This document shows, in pieces, positions 40,914-50,296 of a stretch of DNA of 64,000 bases. The DNA is from an uncultured Polaribacter sp. GTDB taxonomy: Bacteria > Bacteroidota > Bacteroidia > Flavobacteriales > Flavobacteriaceae. How positions within the stretch are numbered: the stretch's first letter is position 1; each line of letters starts with the position of its first letter. Made by a program: the position numbers and the translations under genes. The notes beneath the pieces were generated by a model. That model was not told the origin of the DNA, ran no database searches, and worked only from the letters and a program-made list of their open reading frames with translations. Location of the stretch: the NCBI GenBank assembly GCA_947497755.1, contig CANMHT010000002.1:186001-250000 (forward strand), given 5' to 3'.

Positions 40914-42596
40914 ATGAAATGTCATTTCTTTTTTACTGCTAGGGTGAATTAAAGTTAAGCTGTCTGCATGTAAATACAAGCGCTCAGCTTTTTTTCCATA
41001 CAAATCATCTCCAACAATAGCTGTATTTAATCCTAATTGGTGAGAAGCATGTACTCTTAGTTGATGAGTTCTACCAGTAATTGGATAAAAATGTACTTTG
41101 GTTTGATTGTTTTTGATATCAATTACTTCCCAATTTGTTTCTGCTGGTTTTCCGTGCTCAAAACAAACTAATTGCCTTGGTCTATCATTTAAATCTACAC
41201 GAAGTGGTAATTGAATAACGCCCGATTTTTCTTTTATACTTCCTTCTAAAATAGCTGTATATCTTTTCTTTACAGTTTTAGTAATAAACTGGCGTTGCAG
41301 TTCTTTATGCGCTGCTTTATTTTTTGCTAGTACTAATATTCCAGAAGTTGACATATCTAATCGATGAACAATAATTGGCCCAGAAATAGTTGGGTGTTTA
41401 TGCTTAATTCTTGTGTATACAGAATCTTGAATGTGAATTCCCGGAACTGAAAGAAATTCTGCAGGTTTGTTAACTACAATCATATCTTCATCTTCAAAAA
41501 GATATTCCAATTCTTTACCAATAGCTGGGTTTTGCAACATTGGATTGATATCCATTTCTATGCCTTTTAACATATGAGTTAAAATAGGCTTGCATTTTCC
41601 TTGACAAGCAGGATAAAACTGTTGATGTTTTCTTACTTCTTTATTGGGCGATTGTCCCCACCAAAACTCTGCCATTGCAATAGGTTTTAAGTTTTGTAAA
41701 AAGGCATATTGCAATAATTTCGGAGCAGCACATTCACCTGAACCTGCTGGTGGATTTAGTTCTGAGCTTTCAGAAAAAATTTGTAATAAGTTTTTGATTT
41801 CCTTTTTAGCATTTACAAATTTATATTGGGTAAATAAATAATCTTGTAAAGCGGCTGACTTTGTTTTTCGTTGCTTCTTTAGTGCTAGAGTTTGTACTTG
41901 AAATTTAGATAACTTTTCTTCTATGGCTTTTAAAGTATGCTCCCAATATCTAGTTACATTATTTAGAAAATACTTAGCTTCTAAACTTTCTTGAGCTAGT
42001 TCTTTTTCTAAAAGTACATATTCATTTTCTTGTAAGTTTTGTTTGGCGAATTCTCTTTTAAGTTTTCTTTCTTTTTTTGAGTTTTTATAAGCTAACTTTT
42101 TTTCCTTGATGTCTATTGCGGCCTTTTTTCTTTCTGTTTTATAGGTAGAGCTTAGTTCTATATAATCAAGGTTGTTTTCTAGATTTTCTATCTGTTGATT
42201 AATGTTGTTTAAGATTTTTTCTTCTTTTAAGAAATAAGAATCTTTAACTAACATATCAAATACAGGTGGGACAAACTTTTTATGCGTGTTGGTTTCTGCT
42301 AGTTTGCCAGAAACAGCAGTAATATATCCAATGTCTTTTTGTTCATTTTCTACAACTAAAACACCAAACATTTTTCCGATTACCAAACCATCGTTTCTAG
42401 AATCTAACCCGAAATTGTGAGTGAAATCTGTTTGAGATTTTAAATAGGTTTGAACTTCTGTTGCCGCTATTTTACACAATTCGTGTGGCTCATAATAAAA
42501 AGGAAATGTAAATTTTGCAGGCAATTTAATTCCTTTAATAGAAGTTGAAAAATGTTGAAAATAGCTTTGCAAATTAATCAGGTTTACTTTTTGCAA
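40896..42596 (-). CDS. RluA-family RNA pseudouridine synthase with long N-terminal coiled-coil region
   Basis: 566 residues. The C-terminal synthase domain (about 365-560) has YLFEDEDMIVVNKPAEFLSVPG, the catalytic motif HRLDMSTSGILVLAKN (Asp), KRYTAILEG and ITGRTHQLRVHASH. A large N-terminal part includes a KFTFPFYYEPHELCKIAA opening and coiled-coil helices at about 130-245, as in the RluA-type enzymes of Bacteroidota. Target uridines in tRNA or 23S rRNA are not assigned. The first codon (TTG at 42596) overlaps a perfect -7 element, so the true start may lie further in, for example TTG at 42572. Confidence 0.87.
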   Translation of the reverse strand: MQKVNLINLQSYFQHFSTSIKGIKLPAKFTFPFYYEPHELCKIAATEVQTYLKSQTDFTHNFGLDSRNDGLVIGKMFGVLVVENEQKDIGYITAVSGKLAETNTHKKFVPPVFDMLVKDSYFLKEEKILNNINQQIENLENNLDYIELSSTYKTERKKAAIDIKEKKLAYKNSKKERKLKREFAKQNLQENEYVLLEKELAQESLEAKYFLNNVTRYWEHTLKAIEEKLSKFQVQTLALKKQRKTKSAALQDYLFTQYKFVNAKKEIKNLLQIFSESSELNPPAGSGECAAPKLLQYAFLQNLKPIAMAEFWWGQSPNKEVRKHQQFYPACQGKCKPILTHMLKGIEMDINPMLQNPAIGKELEYLFEDEDMIVVNKPAEFLSVPGIHIQDSVYTRIKHKHPTISGPIIVHRLDMSTSGILVLAKNKAAHKELQRQFITKTVKKRYTAILEGSIKEKSGVIQLPLRVDLNDRPRQLVCFEHGKPAETNWEVIDIKNNQTKVHFYPITGRTHQLRVHASHQLGLNTAIVGDDLYGKKAERLYLHADSLTLIHPSSKKEMTFHKKAEF

Positions 42597-42643
42597 ATAT
42601 AATTTTTTTCGGGTTGTTAACTTAGAAAGAACTCTTTTTGATA

Positions 42644-43861
42644 CTATACATTTTCTGGTATAAGATCTACAACCACGGCTTCTGTTTTTAATAAATCTTG
42701 AATAAAGCCAAAAACATCAATTAAATCCCAAGTAGGCTCTAAAATGGTTCTTAGTTGAGTTAAGGTAAAAGTTTCTTCGTTATTAAATCTAGCTATTAAA
42801 TCTGGTAAATTTGGATGATTTCTTTTTGTAATTTGATGACCTCTAGCAAAAATCAATACTTGATTTGCATCTTGTTGTTCTAGGTATAATGGAAATATTT
42901 TTTTTCCTTTTAGTACATAGTTTTCTGATTGTGGAATAAAAGTATTTATTGATCTCGATTTCCTTTTGATTCCGCCATTACTTTGCAAACGTTGCATTTT
43001 TCTATTAAAGGAAGTTTGTAATTTTTGCTGAATAGAATCGAAATCAAGAATATGAGTTAAAGCATCTTTTGGAGCGTTTAACTGAATAGGTTTTTGGTAT
43101 GTTGTATGATGTACTAGAGCATCTCCTGCTGTTTCTGCTAATAATTGATTTTCAAAACTGTCTTTTGGAGGGTTGATATAATCCAATACAAAGCTTGAAG
43201 AAAACTCTGAAGTATTAGCAATATGGTAAACATAATGAGGGATAAACATGGCATCTCCAGGTTGTAACTCATATTCTTCTGCATCAGGAATCATGTCTAA
43301 AACATTGTGAAAAACTTCTGTGTTATGTTCGATGTTGTTGTATTTAGGATCGTCCCATGTGTAAAACTGTTTAGTGCCCGGACCAAGATGAAATAGGATA
43401 CCTTCTTCTCCAGTTGCTTCTTTGTGAATACCAAAAGGAGTAAATCCGTAATTCCCCATAAAAAATAAAAAAGACAAACCATTTAGAGGCATTCCAGCAT
43501 TTTCCAATAAAGGTTTTACAATTGTAGCGGCTTTTTCTGCAAAGGCATTACTATATTGTTCTAATCCAATAAGAATCATTCCAAATTTCTGATCACCAAA
43601 AATCTCTTTAGACCAATCTTCAAGCGGCGTTCCTTTTCTCGGTGGATTTGTCACTAGTTTTTCTATATAATCATTTCTTAATTGATGATTGATGTAGATT
43701 TTTAATCCAATATGAATGTCTTCTTTTGCTAAAAAACCATTTAAAACATCAATTAATAATGGTTGTAGTTCTTCAATGTCATTTTTAGAAACAAGTTGTT
43801 TTGCGCTGTTAGGTTTTTTTAATTGATTAGTATCGTTTAGGAGTTGTTTCCAAGTAGTCAT
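42644..43861 (-). CDS. Cupin-like / JmjC-type oxygenase
   Basis: 405 residues. A jelly-roll core at about 130-235: NYGFTPFGIHKEATGEEGILFHLGPGTKQFYTWD (possible HxE metal pair) and GDAMFIPHYVYHIANTSEFSSSFVLDY (third histidine and substrate strand). This resembles the ribosomal-oxygenase/cupin-4-type proteins that hydroxylate peptide side chains with Fe(II) and 2-oxoglutarate. The rest (about 260-405) resembles a winged-helix or adapter region. It neighbours a second 2-oxoglutarate oxygenase gene 136 bp upstream in the same direction. Confidence 0.75.
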   Translation of the reverse strand: MTTWKQLLNDTNQLKKPNSAKQLVSKNDIEELQPLLIDVLNGFLAKEDIHIGLKIYINHQLRNDYIEKLVTNPPRKGTPLEDWSKEIFGDQKFGMILIGLEQYSNAFAEKAATIVKPLLENAGMPLNGLSFLFFMGNYGFTPFGIHKEATGEEGILFHLGPGTKQFYTWDDPKYNNIEHNTEVFHNVLDMIPDAEEYELQPGDAMFIPHYVYHIANTSEFSSSFVLDYINPPKDSFENQLLAETAGDALVHHTTYQKPIQLNAPKDALTHILDFDSIQQKLQTSFNRKMQRLQSNGGIKRKSRSINTFIPQSENYVLKGKKIFPLYLEQQDANQVLIFARGHQITKRNHPNLPDLIARFNNEETFTLTQLRTILEPTWDLIDVFGFIQDLLKTEAVVVDLIPENV

Positions 43862-43997
43862 AGTTATCAGATGTAGGTCAATTATTTTTGAACTTATGAG
43901 TTGTTAAGCACAAAAAAAGATATGTAGATTTAAGGTTCAATTTTTGCTTATAAAGATATTAAAAATCAGTCTAAGAAAAGATTTCTTTAAAAAGAAT

Positions 43998-44585
43998 TTA
44001 TCTGAAAGGAGGACCAGAAACCCAACCTACAATTGACTCTCGAGTACCTTTGGTTACTGGAGTAACACGGTGCATTATAAAAGAAGGAAAAATAATAATT
44101 GTTCCTTTTTTACGCGGAGCAGTTTCTATTTTATTATTAATCATAAACTGCAAGTCGCCACCTTCATAGGCATCTTCATCGGTTAATTGCATAGTAATAC
44201 TTAGTTTTCTAGCAGAAATTTCACCAGCGCCGAAATCCAAATGCCAATCAAAAAAATCACCTTCAGAATATCTGGTTAATTGCAATTCTTGATGGAATCC
44301 TAATAAATCAAACCAAAATCGCTCATTATTACAATTAATTGCTAAACTGGCTAATTTATTATATATCCAGTCGTTTTCTGGAATGTTGTCAATAAACATG
44401 ACATTGCTTTTTCTAAGTTTATCATTATAAGTGTCTTTACCAGAAAGTGTAGCTTTAATGATTTTATCAGCTTCCCAAAAATTAAGAATTCGGTCTATTT
44501 CATGTGGTAAAAATAGACCGTTGTAATAAATATATTCTGCAAAATGATGTTTTAATGGTAGCCCGAAAGAATAGTTAATTGCCAT
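43998..44585 (-). CDS. 2-oxoglutarate/Fe(II)-dependent oxygenase (PKHD/prolyl-4-hydroxylase type)
   Basis: 195 residues. Double-stranded beta-helix with the facial triad His115-x-Asp117 (WHLDFG) and His172 (MHRVTPVTKGTRES), and Arg182 for 2-oxoglutarate. Flanking elements FHQELQLTRYSEGDFFDWH, LSITMQLTDEDAYEGGDLQF and GTIIIFPSF are as in prolyl-4-hydroxylase-like proteins. It probably hydroxylates a protein or peptide. It lies directly upstream of the cupin-like oxygenase gene. Confidence 0.9.
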   Translation of the reverse strand: MAINYSFGLPLKHHFAEYIYYNGLFLPHEIDRILNFWEADKIIKATLSGKDTYNDKLRKSNVMFIDNIPENDWIYNKLASLAINCNNERFWFDLLGFHQELQLTRYSEGDFFDWHLDFGAGEISARKLSITMQLTDEDAYEGGDLQFMINNKIETAPRKKGTIIIFPSFIMHRVTPVTKGTRESIVGWVSGPPFR

Positions 44586-44689
44586 AATGTTGTTTAATGA
44601 ATCTAGCCTTTTTTAGAGATAAAAATATCCTGTTTAAAAGTACTAATTAATCGTTCACTTTATAGCAAAACATCTTTGTTTTTAAGTTC

Positions 44690-46393
44690 TTATTTAGTGT
44701 ATCCTAATTCTTTGTAAAATTCTGCTTGTTTTTGATAAGCTTTTTTACTGATTGCAGGATCGGTTTGTGGCCAGCCAGTATCATCTAAATGTGATGGTGT
44801 AAATAGGTGACCACAATTTTCGTAAACCACCAGATTACAAGTGTAATTGAAAGCATCCATTTTATTTTTAAAAGCCTCTGCATATTTGGTTGGAGTTAAA
44901 TTATCTGTTTTTCCTTGTAAGATTAAAGTTGGTGGAACTTTTGTGTCTTTTTGCAAATTTTCTAAAGGAGAAAGTTCGTGTGCATTTTGATCTTTTCTAA
45001 GGAGACTCTTAAAATATCGATCGCTTGTGTCTAATGCTGGAGAAACTAAAATAACAGCATTTGGGACACTATTTTTTTCTTGTTGCATTACTGCTGTAGA
45101 AGCAACTAAATGACCTCCAGCAGAAACACCTTTGGCAATAATTTGTTGAGGATTGATTGACAATGAGTCGGCATTTTTACGTAGCCATTTGATAAAGTCT
45201 CTTGTATCTTGTGTTGCTTCTTCTGGAGAAACATCTTCTTTATTAGAAAGTCTGTATTCTACTGAAAAACCAATAAGTCCATTTTTTGCTGCGTGTTTAG
45301 CGCTGCTAATTGTAAACGCGGCATCTCCAACAATCCATCCACCTCCATGAAAAGCAGCTAAAGCAGCATATTTTTTATTTGGATTGAAATTTTTTGGTTT
45401 GTAAATGTATGCTTCTAGTTTAAAATTGTTGATGGTTTTGTATACGAATGTTTCTATGTTTTTTCTCTTTTCAAAAATGCTCTTTTCATATGCGATTATG
45501 TTCTTTTTAATTTTTGGAGAAGTACTGTGCTTTTTAAGTTTTTCTAAAAGTGTTTTTCCATTTATCCAAGTGTAGTTTTTTATGTGATCTTTGATATATT
45601 CTAATGACCAAAACTCTTGTAATTCTTTGTTCGTAAATGTTTTTTGGATAATGGCTAAAGCAGTATTCGTTTTTATCAATCCTTTATAACTAGAATGATC
45701 ATTGTTAGCCAAAAATTGTTCTTGTATTTTTTGATCTAAGTATGTTTTGGTAAACTTTTTATAAGAAGTTAAATGCGCATAAGCAGGTGTGTCTAATGTA
45801 TTTTTAAACCCATTTAAAATATTTTTAGAAATACGAACTTCTTTTCCTGTAAAGTTTTTATGAAATCTTGGATAACGCAGTAGTAATCGATCAAAAGCAA
45901 AGTCAACTGAAGCTTTATTTAATGTTTTAAATTGAATGCTAAGAAGTTTGTTGGTATCCATTCCTGTATTAAAAATAGTTTTTAGAGAATCGATTTTTGA
46001 TTGAAATACAGTTAGATTATTTTTATGTAAGAGATACCAATTTTTATTTAAGTAACTAGCTATCGCGTCACTTTGTTTTTTCTCCTTTAGTAAGTGTTTA
46101 TTTTCAGCAATTAAATCGCCATCAAAGACAAGATCATTTTTGTTTATCGTAATTTCAAGGTTTTTTTGAGGTTCTAAATAAATTTCCCATTCGTTATTGG
46201 ATTCTTTAAGAGTTAAAATTTCTGGCGAATCTAAATCTACGATATAATTATAAGCTCCTTTATCATCTTTTTTTAGATGTTGATTGTTTATTTGGATGGG
46301 AACATTAGCTTGTATTTTAATAGAAGCTTTTCTTTTTGTTGTACAGCTAGCAATTAGCAATATTGCTAAAAAGTAAGGAAAGTTTTTCATCAT
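44690..46393 (-). CDS. Alpha/beta hydrolase (esterase) lipoprotein with extra N-terminal domain
   Basis: 567 residues (or 566 from the second ATG). Lipobox LIASC. An N-terminal domain of unknown type (about 25-310) is followed by an esterase/lipase-like hydrolase (about 320-565). The hydrolase has HGGGWIVGDA, the nucleophile Ser in KGVSAGGHL, Asp in ILQGKTDNLTP and His in ENCGHLFTP. The oxyanion motif HGGGW places it with hormone-sensitive-lipase-like esterases. Probably surface-attached and acting on ester-linked substrates. It lies upstream of the 2-oxoglutarate oxygenase genes. Confidence 0.85.
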   Translation of the reverse strand: MMKNFPYFLAILLIASCTTKRKASIKIQANVPIQINNQHLKKDDKGAYNYIVDLDSPEILTLKESNNEWEIYLEPQKNLEITINKNDLVFDGDLIAENKHLLKEKKQSDAIASYLNKNWYLLHKNNLTVFQSKIDSLKTIFNTGMDTNKLLSIQFKTLNKASVDFAFDRLLLRYPRFHKNFTGKEVRISKNILNGFKNTLDTPAYAHLTSYKKFTKTYLDQKIQEQFLANNDHSSYKGLIKTNTALAIIQKTFTNKELQEFWSLEYIKDHIKNYTWINGKTLLEKLKKHSTSPKIKKNIIAYEKSIFEKRKNIETFVYKTINNFKLEAYIYKPKNFNPNKKYAALAAFHGGGWIVGDAAFTISSAKHAAKNGLIGFSVEYRLSNKEDVSPEEATQDTRDFIKWLRKNADSLSINPQQIIAKGVSAGGHLVASTAVMQQEKNSVPNAVILVSPALDTSDRYFKSLLRKDQNAHELSPLENLQKDTKVPPTLILQGKTDNLTPTKYAEAFKNKMDAFNYTCNLVVYENCGHLFTPSHLDDTGWPQTDPAISKKAYQKQAEFYKELGYTK

Positions 46394-46444
46394 TCTTTAA
46401 AATTTCTTTTAAAGACGATGTTTATTCTTTTGCGTTGCAAAAAA

Positions 46445-46900
46445 TTAGTTGAAAATGATTTCTTTTTGTGTTTTCGGAATTGAAATTATATGAAAAGGTT
46501 GAGTTTGGCGTAAGGTGACAAAATTGACCTCTTTTGATATTACAGTAATATCTTTTTCGTTTTCAACAACATTGTTTATTGTGATTTGACAACCATTAGG
46601 CTTGAGTTTTAAAAGATGGATAATTACTGTGTGAGTGTTAAAGTTAATATGCTGTTGAGTAAACTGATTACTAACATTTTGAACGGCATTAATTTTAGTA
46701 AGTAAAGCATTCCAATCTTGTTGGTTGTTGATAGCTATTTTAGTTTCTGACAGTTGTTCTAAGCCACTACCACTCAAAGTTCCTTTGCCTATTTCCGTAT
46801 ACTCAATAGCTATTGGGAAATTTTTCGGAGTAAGGTTTTTAGTATTACTACAAGCAATAAATGTTGATACAAAACCGACTATTAAAACTATTCTTTTCAT
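46445..46900 (-). CDS. PrcB-domain-like lipoprotein
   Basis: 151 residues, lipobox FIAC followed by SNTKN. The C-terminal part shows the pattern W(N/..)ALLTKINAVQ, INFNTHTVIIHLLKLKPNGCQITINNVVE, ITVISKEVNFVTLRQTQPFHIISIPKTQKEIIF, which matches the PrcB C-terminal domain, a small secreted domain found near proteases. Exact function unknown. It has a separate leftward transcription unit. Confidence 0.68.
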   Translation of the reverse strand: MKRIVLIVGFVSTFIACSNTKNLTPKNFPIAIEYTEIGKGTLSGSGLEQLSETKIAINNQQDWNALLTKINAVQNVSNQFTQQHINFNTHTVIIHLLKLKPNGCQITINNVVENEKDITVISKEVNFVTLRQTQPFHIISIPKTQKEIIFN

Positions 46901-46938
46901 TGCATATGTTTTTAGTTTTAGTGTCTAAGTTACACATT

Positions 46939-48312
46939 TTATGGGGTATTTTGTAATTTTTCAATTTTTTTAGCTTCTCTAATACCGCTTAAATAAGCAC
47001 CATGAACAGTTCCTCTATAGTCAAAAATGGTATGTTCACCAGCAAAAAATATCTTGTATTGAATAGGTTGTTCAAATACTTCAAAATCATTTGTTGAGGT
47101 TTTATTGGTGGCAAAAGAATAAGAACCATAGGTGTATGAATTAGAGTTCCATTTTGTTCTTAACATTTTTGAAGGTCTAGGAATTGTTTTGCCATAAATA
47201 GACTGTAAGTGTTTCATGATTTCATCAGTAATTTTTACATCACTCATCGTTTCGGTTTTTATAGAGTAATCTCCAAAAGCGAAGGTCATTAAAGCATTGG
47301 CATTCGTAAATTTTTTAAGATTTAAAAAGTAATTAAATTTTCCTTTTGTTGTTGGAGTGTATCCGATGTATTGTACATCTGTGTCCCAAAAAGGAGTGTC
47401 CCAAACCAACAAAAACTTATTTACAGTTCCCATTTCTAAATTGTTGATTGCTTTTTGAGTAGAAGTGGGTAGTTTTGGAATAAACTGGATGCTGTTTCTT
47501 TTGAGAACACCAAGCGGAACTGTTACTAAAACCTGATTCGCATAAAAATCTCCGTTGGTCGTAGTAACTTTTATAGTAGCTTTGGTGTAGTCAATTTTTA
47601 AAACACAAGTATTTAATTTTATGTTTATGTTTTTAGCCAAATAGTTGGTTAATTTATCATAACCATTGGTGATAATAAGATCTTTTCCGGTAAATGATTC
47701 ATCATCATAATAATCTAAAGAAGAGAGCTTGTAAATATCTGAACCAGTATCAAATTCTAAAAATGCCGATAACATATAAGTCCAAAGATTGTTATTTTTA
47801 TAGCTTGGGTTATGAGTATAAAAAACTTCTCCAAAACTTTTATTTCTGCTACCTTTATTGTCTAGTTTATTTAAAATTTGATTAAATTTTTTCTCTGCTT
47901 TTGCAAGTTTTTTAGTTGAATATTCAATGCCATTTTTATTGTAAACTTTTACACTTTCATCTTCTGTTAAAAAAGTAGTGAGCTTAGCTTCTGAGGCAAT
48001 TGGAGTAATGGGATTTCCTTTTGGTCCATGAATCCAGCTTGCACCTTCATCAAAAGGGATACCTAAGCTTCTATTGGTTTTTAATCTTCCTCCAACTTGG
48101 TTTTGAGCTTCGAGTACCGTAACAGAAATTCCTTTGCTCTTTAGGTATGTTGCTGCGCTTAATCCAGAAATTCCAGCACCTATAACAATTACATGTTTGT
48201 TTTTCTTGATGTGTTGTTTCTTTAAAGAGTTATTTTTACTGTGTTGAGCACTTGCTGTAATGCAAAGAAGAACAGTAAAAAAAATAGTTATTGAAAAATG
48301 TTTTTTTAACAT
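46939..48312 (-). CDS. Exported flavin amine oxidase (FAD-dependent)
   Basis: 457 residues with an N-terminal signal (MLKKHFSITIFFTVLLCITASAQ). FAD-binding motif VIVIGAGISGLSAATYL, then EAQNQVGGRLKTNRSLGIPFDEGASWIHGPKG and the C-terminal FAD motif FFAGEHTIFDYRGTVHGAYLSGIREA. It resembles polyamine/monoamine oxidases. The Sec-type signal is unusual for a flavoprotein; the FAD may be inserted after export, or the segment could be an uncleaved anchor. It follows the COX1-like gene by 6 bp. Confidence 0.88.
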   Translation of the reverse strand: MLKKHFSITIFFTVLLCITASAQHSKNNSLKKQHIKKNKHVIVIGAGISGLSAATYLKSKGISVTVLEAQNQVGGRLKTNRSLGIPFDEGASWIHGPKGNPITPIASEAKLTTFLTEDESVKVYNKNGIEYSTKKLAKAEKKFNQILNKLDNKGSRNKSFGEVFYTHNPSYKNNNLWTYMLSAFLEFDTGSDIYKLSSLDYYDDESFTGKDLIITNGYDKLTNYLAKNINIKLNTCVLKIDYTKATIKVTTTNGDFYANQVLVTVPLGVLKRNSIQFIPKLPTSTQKAINNLEMGTVNKFLLVWDTPFWDTDVQYIGYTPTTKGKFNYFLNLKKFTNANALMTFAFGDYSIKTETMSDVKITDEIMKHLQSIYGKTIPRPSKMLRTKWNSNSYTYGSYSFATNKTSTNDFEVFEQPIQYKIFFAGEHTIFDYRGTVHGAYLSGIREAKKIEKLQNTP

Positions 48313-48318
48313 GTAGGA

Positions 48319-48744
48319 TTAAGATTTATTACTTTTAATTAGCCCATAAATTATGTTAATTGGAAAAATGATTTGGATTAAAACAATGAATAGAACAATT
48401 GACCAAATGATAAAAATAAGGATGAAGTTAAGTGTAGACTCCATCATTTCTATATTTAAAAGTAAGATTAAAATTTTTACAGTTATAATACCACCAAAAG
48501 TAACTCCAATATGAATTCTATTTAGCCATATTGATAGTGTTTTTTTCTTCATTATTAAATACCCAACCCCGATGAGACTAAAAAATAGAGACATTACTAT
48601 TGATAAGTGAAAGTAATCGATAATAAAGTAAGTGTCATGAATATTTATATCTAGTGTTGAGTCGCTATCTAATAATCCAGTGAGTAGTAATATAGGGGCA
48701 GCAATAAAAAAAGGTATGTATGGTTTTTTAAATAGAATTGACAT
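48319..48744 (-). CDS. Small membrane protein resembling helices near the haem sites of cytochrome oxidase subunit I
   Basis: 141 residues, four hydrophobic segments (about 8-25, 45-66, 80-97 and 105-135). The stretch LDINIHDTYFIIDYFHLSIVMS (residues 31-52) parallels the subunit I motif LDI-x-HDTYY-VVAHFHYVLSM: His36-Asp37-Thr38-Tyr39 and His46 correspond to bovine His368, Asp369 and the haem a ligand His378. His376 is replaced by Tyr44. The following segments (RIHIGVTFGGI) also fit the subunit I tail. No partner subunit is near. It overlaps the HAD gene by 17 bp. Confidence 0.6.
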   Translation of the reverse strand: MSILFKKPYIPFFIAAPILLLTGLLDSDSTLDINIHDTYFIIDYFHLSIVMSLFFSLIGVGYLIMKKKTLSIWLNRIHIGVTFGGIITVKILILLLNIEMMESTLNFILIFIIWSIVLFIVLIQIIFPINIIYGLIKSNKS

Positions 48745-49192
48745 TTTGTATTTGTTTTATAGTAGTTATTATTTTTTCAACCCAATTTTTATCGTTTGAT
48801 TCAATAATAATCACTTTAAAATTATGATTTTTAGCTTCAATTCCAACTCCTTTTAAATCATCAATATGTATGTCAAAATTAAATGCAGGAGGAAATTTTG
48901 ATGAATGAATATTTAGAGAGTTTAAAACCTGTTGATTTTCATGTTGCGTTATAATTTCATTTACTTTTACCCCATAATAATTTAAGGATTTTCGTATTTT
49001 TCTTTTACTGCGGAAAGATGTGGTATAGATATGAATTTTATGTCCTAGACTTTGTAAGTTTGAAATCAAATAAGGAGTTCCTTTTCTTATTTCTTCAACT
49101 CCTAAAAGCTTAGCAATAGTACTCCTTTTTTCAGTTTCAAAATCTTTTCCATAAGGAATTAATGTGCCATCTAAGTCAAAGCTGATATTCAT
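48728..49192 (-). CDS. HAD-superfamily hydrolase
   Basis: 154 residues. Motif I FDLDGTLIPYG (Asp6, Asp8), motif II YTTSFRSKRKIR (Thr in ITT/YTTS), motif IV FDIHIDDLKG with the paired Asp. The cap domain is minimal or absent, so a small-substrate phosphatase is likely. Its end overlaps the start of the COX1-like gene, indicating co-translation. Confidence 0.85.
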   Translation of the reverse strand: MNISFDLDGTLIPYGKDFETEKRSTIAKLLGVEEIRKGTPYLISNLQSLGHKIHIYTTSFRSKRKIRKSLNYYGVKVNEIITQHENQQVLNSLNIHSSKFPPAFNFDIHIDDLKGVGIEAKNHNFKVIIIESNDKNWVEKIITTIKQIQNVNSI

Positions 49193-49274
49193 GTGTTGTA
49201 AAATAGATTTTCCATTTTTTTTGATTAAAGATAATAATTAATAAGTCAAACAACAGCGTTTACTATTGAATGCT

Positions 49275-50213
49275 TTACTCTTTGGTAAAGGCTTTTTCAA
49301 ATTCAGTTTTGTTTGTGCCAGTTAAATATTTTTTAGCTAATGGAATCAATGCATTTGGTCCCATATTTACCCATTTAATTAGGTTTTTATCGTTTCCTTT
49401 TGCTTCCATAGCAAGCCAAATAGCAACAGGCAAAGCTCCCCACTTTTTTTTCATTGAACCTCTTGAAAGATTTCGATGTAGTCTTGTTTTATCTTCTTTA
49501 GATAGGTGTTTTGAAGTTTCAATTGTAATAAGACGTTTTGTAAAAATTGGATTTAATGTTTGTAATGTTTTGCGAGCAGTGATGGAAAGAGAATCTCCTT
49601 TTGGAAACCATTTATCTGACATTGATCGGTACATACCCAAACCTTCAAACATACATTCCCATAGAATACTGTCTTTAAATGTTGTTAATTTTTGTTCATT
49701 TTTTTTCGCCCATTCTCTCGATAATAAGTGAGTGTATTCATGAGCAAAAAAACGATTAATACGAACCTGATTTTTGGATTTTTGAGCAGATCCATATTGT
49801 CTAACCAATGCTGTTAGATTAAAACAAATTGTTTTGTCTTTGTAAATAAAGGCATCATCATATCCTAAATATCCAAGATATACATTAGTGGTGTCATTGA
49901 TATTAATTTTCTCAAAAGGGACTTTTAATGAATCTTTTATACGATTCCATTTTGGAGCATTTCTTTGAACAAGCTGGTACCATTCTTTTTCCTCATTAGT
50001 TAATTCTCGTTTAACATTAGATAAAGAATCTATAAATCGATTACTATGTCTTCCTGCTAATGCATTTATCCAATCTGTAGATATTTTATTGTTTTGAACA
50101 CAAAGATTAACCTTAGTTATATAGTTGTTTTTTGAAGGGGTTATAGAAGTTTTTTTATTTGTACAACTTGTTAAGAATACTAAAAGTGTAAGTGTTAGAA
50201 AGTGAATCTTCAT
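49275..50213 (-). CDS. DUF2268-type predicted Zn protease lipoprotein
   Basis: 312 residues. Lipobox LTSC. The zinc-binding helix FFAHEYTHLLSREWAKK carries HExxH, with a third ligand candidate, a glutamate in LWECMFEGLGMY. The N-terminal parts with WYQLVQRNAPKWNRIKDSL and NDTTNVYLGYLGYDDAF, and the C-terminal YLTGTNKTEFE, are family-like. Probably cleaves peptides or acts as a peptidoglycan-associated protease; the assignment is by motif and secretion signal. Confidence 0.78.
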   Translation of the reverse strand: MKIHFLTLTLLVFLTSCTNKKTSITPSKNNYITKVNLCVQNNKISTDWINALAGRHSNRFIDSLSNVKRELTNEEKEWYQLVQRNAPKWNRIKDSLKVPFEKININDTTNVYLGYLGYDDAFIYKDKTICFNLTALVRQYGSAQKSKNQVRINRFFAHEYTHLLSREWAKKNEQKLTTFKDSILWECMFEGLGMYRSMSDKWFPKGDSLSITARKTLQTLNPIFTKRLITIETSKHLSKEDKTRLHRNLSRGSMKKKWGALPVAIWLAMEAKGNDKNLIKWVNMGPNALIPLAKKYLTGTNKTEFEKAFTKE

Positions 50214-50296
50214 CTATTTTTATTTAGGGTGTATACTTTAGCTAAAAGACTCACTAATTTTTGAAGAGTTACACTAATGATTGATAAAAAAAAGAA

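Noticed and set aside
43868..43881. Possible sixth Fnr-type box upstream of the cupin-like oxygenase gene (CAGATGTAGGTCAA)
   Set aside because: One half-site is fully degenerate (CAGA instead of TTGA), and no -7 element stands at the distance seen elsewhere.
47911..47923. TTGAATATTCAA palindrome resembling an Fnr-type box
   Set aside because: The spacer is four instead of six bases and it lies inside the coding region of the amine oxidase.
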